DNA from: JAABYT01 sp041581935
Lineage (GTDB): Bacteria > Pseudomonadota > Gammaproteobacteria > HK1
Direction of reading: 5' to 3'
DNA length: 7,440 nt
Assembly (NCBI GenBank): GCA_041581935.1
Contig: JBFICP010000153.1
Location: 1 to 7,440 of the forward strand
The notes beneath the pieces are model-generated. The model worked only from the letters and a program-made list of their open reading frames with translations. It was not told where the DNA came from and did no database searches. How positions within the stretch are numbered: the first letter of the stretch is position 1; every line of letters starts with the position of its first letter. Position numbers and translations under genes: made by a program. Below, one piece after another: positions 5,814 to 7,440 of the stretch.

Positions 5814-6455
5814 CTAGAAGAAGACAATCATCGGAAGGAGCGCATCGCTTATTGCGAGCACATACTTAAATATCGGAAAGCCCATGATGCTGAGCACGAC
5901 CAGCGCCAGCAGCACCATGTTGCCGAAGCGTGCATTGTAATACCGGTATGCGGCTGCCATCTGATTCGGGAGAAAGTAGGGCAGGATGTAGTGCCCGTCC
6001 AGAGCGCCAATCGGTAGCAGATTGAAGACCATCAGCAACAGGTTTATCTGTGCGAGGTAGATAAAAAAGAATTGCGGCCCGGGGTTTGACAGCGACGTGA
6101 TTCCCGACTGAACGCCAAGCACGTAGATGTTGATGGTGAGGATTGCCAGCAGCAGATTCATGGCGGGCCCCGCCGCGGAGACCATCATGTCGGCCCATCG
6201 GGAGGTGAAATTGCGGGGATCCGTGGGCACTGGCTTTGCGTAGCCGAAGCCGATGAACACCACCATCAACAGACCCATGGGATCGATGTGCACCAGTGGG
6301 TTGAGCGTCAGGCGCCCGGCACGTTTCGCAGTGTCGTCACCGTACAGCTTGGCGACCAGCGCGTGACCGAATTCGTGCAGGCATAACGACAGCACCAGTG
6401 CGATCAGCACCAGCACGAAGACGCCGATGTATCCGTCGTAGATGAGATGAATCAC
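5814..6455 (-). CDS. Site-2 protease family (M50) membrane zinc metalloprotease
   Basis: This encodes 213 residues with a GTG start at 6455. An in-frame stop (complement of 6486-6488) lies shortly upstream with no other start codon between, so the GTG is the likely start, preceded by a weak GGGGCG. The zinc motif HEFGH (27-31) lies in the first membrane helix (about 10-30). The third ligand motif is 'NLLPIGALDG', with Asn145, Pro148 and Asp153. About five hydrophobic segments are visible (roughly 10-30, 60-73, 88-115, 128-150, 176-200). This is the compact M50 form without PDZ domain or CBS pair, found widely in bacteria and usually of unknown substrate; relatives cleave membrane-bound proteins within the bilayer. 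It is tail to tail with the binding-protein gene (9-base gap) and divergent from the GNAT gene, and looks unrelated to the catabolic run. Confidence 0.93.
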   Translation of the reverse strand: MIHLIYDGYIGVFVLVLIALVLSLCLHEFGHALVAKLYGDDTAKRAGRLTLNPLVHIDPMGLLMVVFIGFGYAKPVPTDPRNFTSRWADMMVSAAGPAMNLLLAILTINIYVLGVQSGITSLSNPGPQFFFIYLAQINLLLMVFNLLPIGALDGHYILPYFLPNQMAAAYRYYNARFGNMVLLALVVLSIMGFPIFKYVLAISDALLPMIVFF

Positions 6456-6578
6456 GTTTCGCCCCGGCCGTCGTAGTCGAATGAGCTATTTCCATGAAAT
6501 TGATGCGCTGATTTGCCTCGCTTGTGCAGGATTGCCGATCGGTTAACCTGCGCAAACAGGCGAACAGGAGTATCCGAC

Positions 6579-7001
6579 ATGCAATGGCGGCGCGACGACT
6601 TGATGATATCCGACGATCGATCTCTGGTCGATGCGGCACTGGTCGCCGAATGGCTTGCCCAGACTCACTGGGGCTATCGGCGTGCGCCGGCCGTCGTGAA
6701 CCGGCTCATCGAGAACTCGCTGTGCTTCAGCCTGCTCGAAGGTGACCAATACATCGGTTTCGCCCGGGTCGTAACCGATCGCACGGTGTTCTCGTGGTTG
6801 TCGGACCTGATAGTCTGCACCGAGTTCAGAGGCAGGGGGCTCGGCCGGTGGCTCGTTGAATGCATTCTCCAGCATCCGGATGTTGCCGCGACGCAGGTCG
6901 TGCTGCAGACCTCGGACGGACACGGCCTGTACGAGAAGTTCGGTTTCGAATTGAGTGGCAAGCTCATGTCGCGGCCGACGCAGGCCATGCGGAGACAATG
7001 A
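6579..7001 (+). CDS. GNAT-family N-acetyltransferase
   Basis: This encodes 140 residues. The frame is open to an ATG at 6513, but the ATG at 6579 has a strong AGGAG (6566-6570) 8 bases upstream and begins with the family-typical 'MQWRRDDLMISDD'. The acetyl-CoA pyrophosphate-binding motif is 'FRGRGLG' (83-89), preceded by the beta-4 strand 'FSWLSDLIVC' and followed by the helix 'RWLVECIL'. The C-terminal 'DGHGLYEKFGFE' carries the Tyr often used as general acid in GNAT enzymes. The pattern belongs to a common small proteobacterial GNAT family whose acceptor is unknown. The leader to the divergent M50 gene is 123 bases and contains the palindrome GGTTAACC, but no convincing promoter. The next gene starts 49 bases downstream and may be co-transcribed. 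Confidence 0.92.
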   Translation: MQWRRDDLMISDDRSLVDAALVAEWLAQTHWGYRRAPAVVNRLIENSLCFSLLEGDQYIGFARVVTDRTVFSWLSDLIVCTEFRGRGLGRWLVECILQHPDVAATQVVLQTSDGHGLYEKFGFELSGKLMSRPTQAMRRQ

Positions 7002-7050
7002 ACGGACGCAAGGAGTCGATTCGATTGAGACAACCGGCGGGAGGAAAACC

Positions 7051-7440
7051 ATGGTTGGAGTTGCCATCGTTACCGGCGCGAGCAGAGGCATCGGCGCCGC
7101 GGTCGCACGGATGCTGGGCACAAGGGGTTATCGCGTCTGCGTAAACTACCGCTCGGAGCGCGATGCGGCCGAGCGTGTGGCAGCCGAGATCGTGGAGGCG
7201 GGCGGCGAAGCGATCGTCGTCCAGGGGGATGTCTCCGACCGCGACGCGGTACGCCGGCTCTTCGAGACCGTCGATGAGCGACTCGGACCCGTAACCGCTC
7301 TGGTCAACAACGCCGGCATCCATGGCCCGCGCACGCGGGTGGACGATCTGGCGCTCGACGACCTGGAAGCGGTGCTGGCCGTCAACGTCGTCGGCCTGGT
7401 GGCCTGCTCCCAGGAAGCGGTGCGGCGCATGTCGACCCGC
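7051..7440 (+). CDS. Classical SDR oxidoreductase (FabG-like), 3'-truncated by window edge
   Basis: The frame starts at ATG 7051, preceded by a strong GGGAGGA (7039-7045) at 5 bases spacing, and stays open for 130 codons to the window end. The Rossmann motif TGASRGIG spans residues 8-15. Beta-strand 2 ends 'VCVNYRSE', and that Arg suggests NADP(H) preference. The canonical NNAG is at 86-89, and 'AVNVVG' contains the tetrad Asn112. The Ser-Tyr-Lys part lies beyond the window, so activity cannot be confirmed, but the visible half is fully canonical, unlike the SDR at 4216-4968. It is probably an oxidoreductase of a small alcohol, ketone or sugar. It follows the GNAT gene in the same direction and could form a two-gene unit with it. 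Confidence 0.93.
   Translation, partial: MVGVAIVTGASRGIGAAVARMLGTRGYRVCVNYRSERDAAERVAAEIVEAGGEAIVVQGDVSDRDAVRRLFETVDERLGPVTALVNNAGIHGPRTRVDDLALDDLEAVLAVNVVGLVACSQEAVRRMSTR

Noticed and set aside
5789..5814. Two GGCGCC copies that could pair across the convergent binding-protein/M50 junction as a terminator
   Set aside because: The stem is only 6 bp with a 14-base loop and no T-run on either strand, so it cannot be separated from chance in GC-rich DNA.
6998..7144. Short open frame starting at an ATG that overlaps the GNAT stop
   Set aside because: It runs out of frame into the clear FabG-like SDR, which has its own strong ribosome-binding site at 7039-7045.

Overview
The window is GC-rich and densely coding, with short intergenic gaps. 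Codon use is dominated by G/C third positions, and the gene types (class II beta-carbonic anhydrase, M50 protease, GNAT, many SDR enzymes) fit a heterotrophic proteobacterium, probably beta or gamma. That placement is inferred from style, not from a marker gene. No rRNA, tRNA, CRISPR array, transposase or complete insertion sequence is visible. No gap between genes exceeds about 190 bases.

Layout. (1) 1-855, plus strand: the 3' part of an extended-SDR (NAD-dependent epimerase/dehydratase) gene, cut by the window edge. (2) 878-921: an imperfect palindrome that looks like a REP-type repeat, in the convergent gap. (3) 957-1370, minus strand: a small cupin protein. (4) 1371-1558: a divergent control region with a perfect 6-bp dyad and a GC hairpin. 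(5) 1559-5804, plus strand: five co-directional genes, namely an LLM-class flavin-dependent monooxygenase, an alpha/beta hydrolase, a beta-carbonic anhydrase, an SDR whose catalytic residues are mostly replaced, and a substrate-binding-fold protein with no signal peptide. (6) 5814-6455, minus strand: a site-2-protease-like membrane metalloprotease, tail to tail with the previous gene. (7) 6579-7001, plus strand: a GNAT acetyltransferase. (8) 7051-7440, plus strand: the 5' part of a normal-looking FabG-type SDR that runs off the window.

How they may work together. The cupin and the five-gene plus-strand run look like a small accessory catabolic unit. A flavin monooxygenase would oxidise an unknown substrate and a hydrolase would cleave the product. 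The carbonic anhydrase would interconvert CO2 and bicarbonate. The SDR-fold and binding-fold proteins would bind or process intermediates. The substrate is unknown and no regulator, permease or flavin reductase is present in the window. The most notable points are the SDR at 4216-4968, where the canonical Asn-Ser-Tyr-Lys tetrad reads Asp-Gly-Val-Lys and whose start overlaps the carbonic anhydrase stop, and the leaderless binding protein. The protease, the GNAT and the last SDR look like ordinary housekeeping or accessory genes outside this unit.
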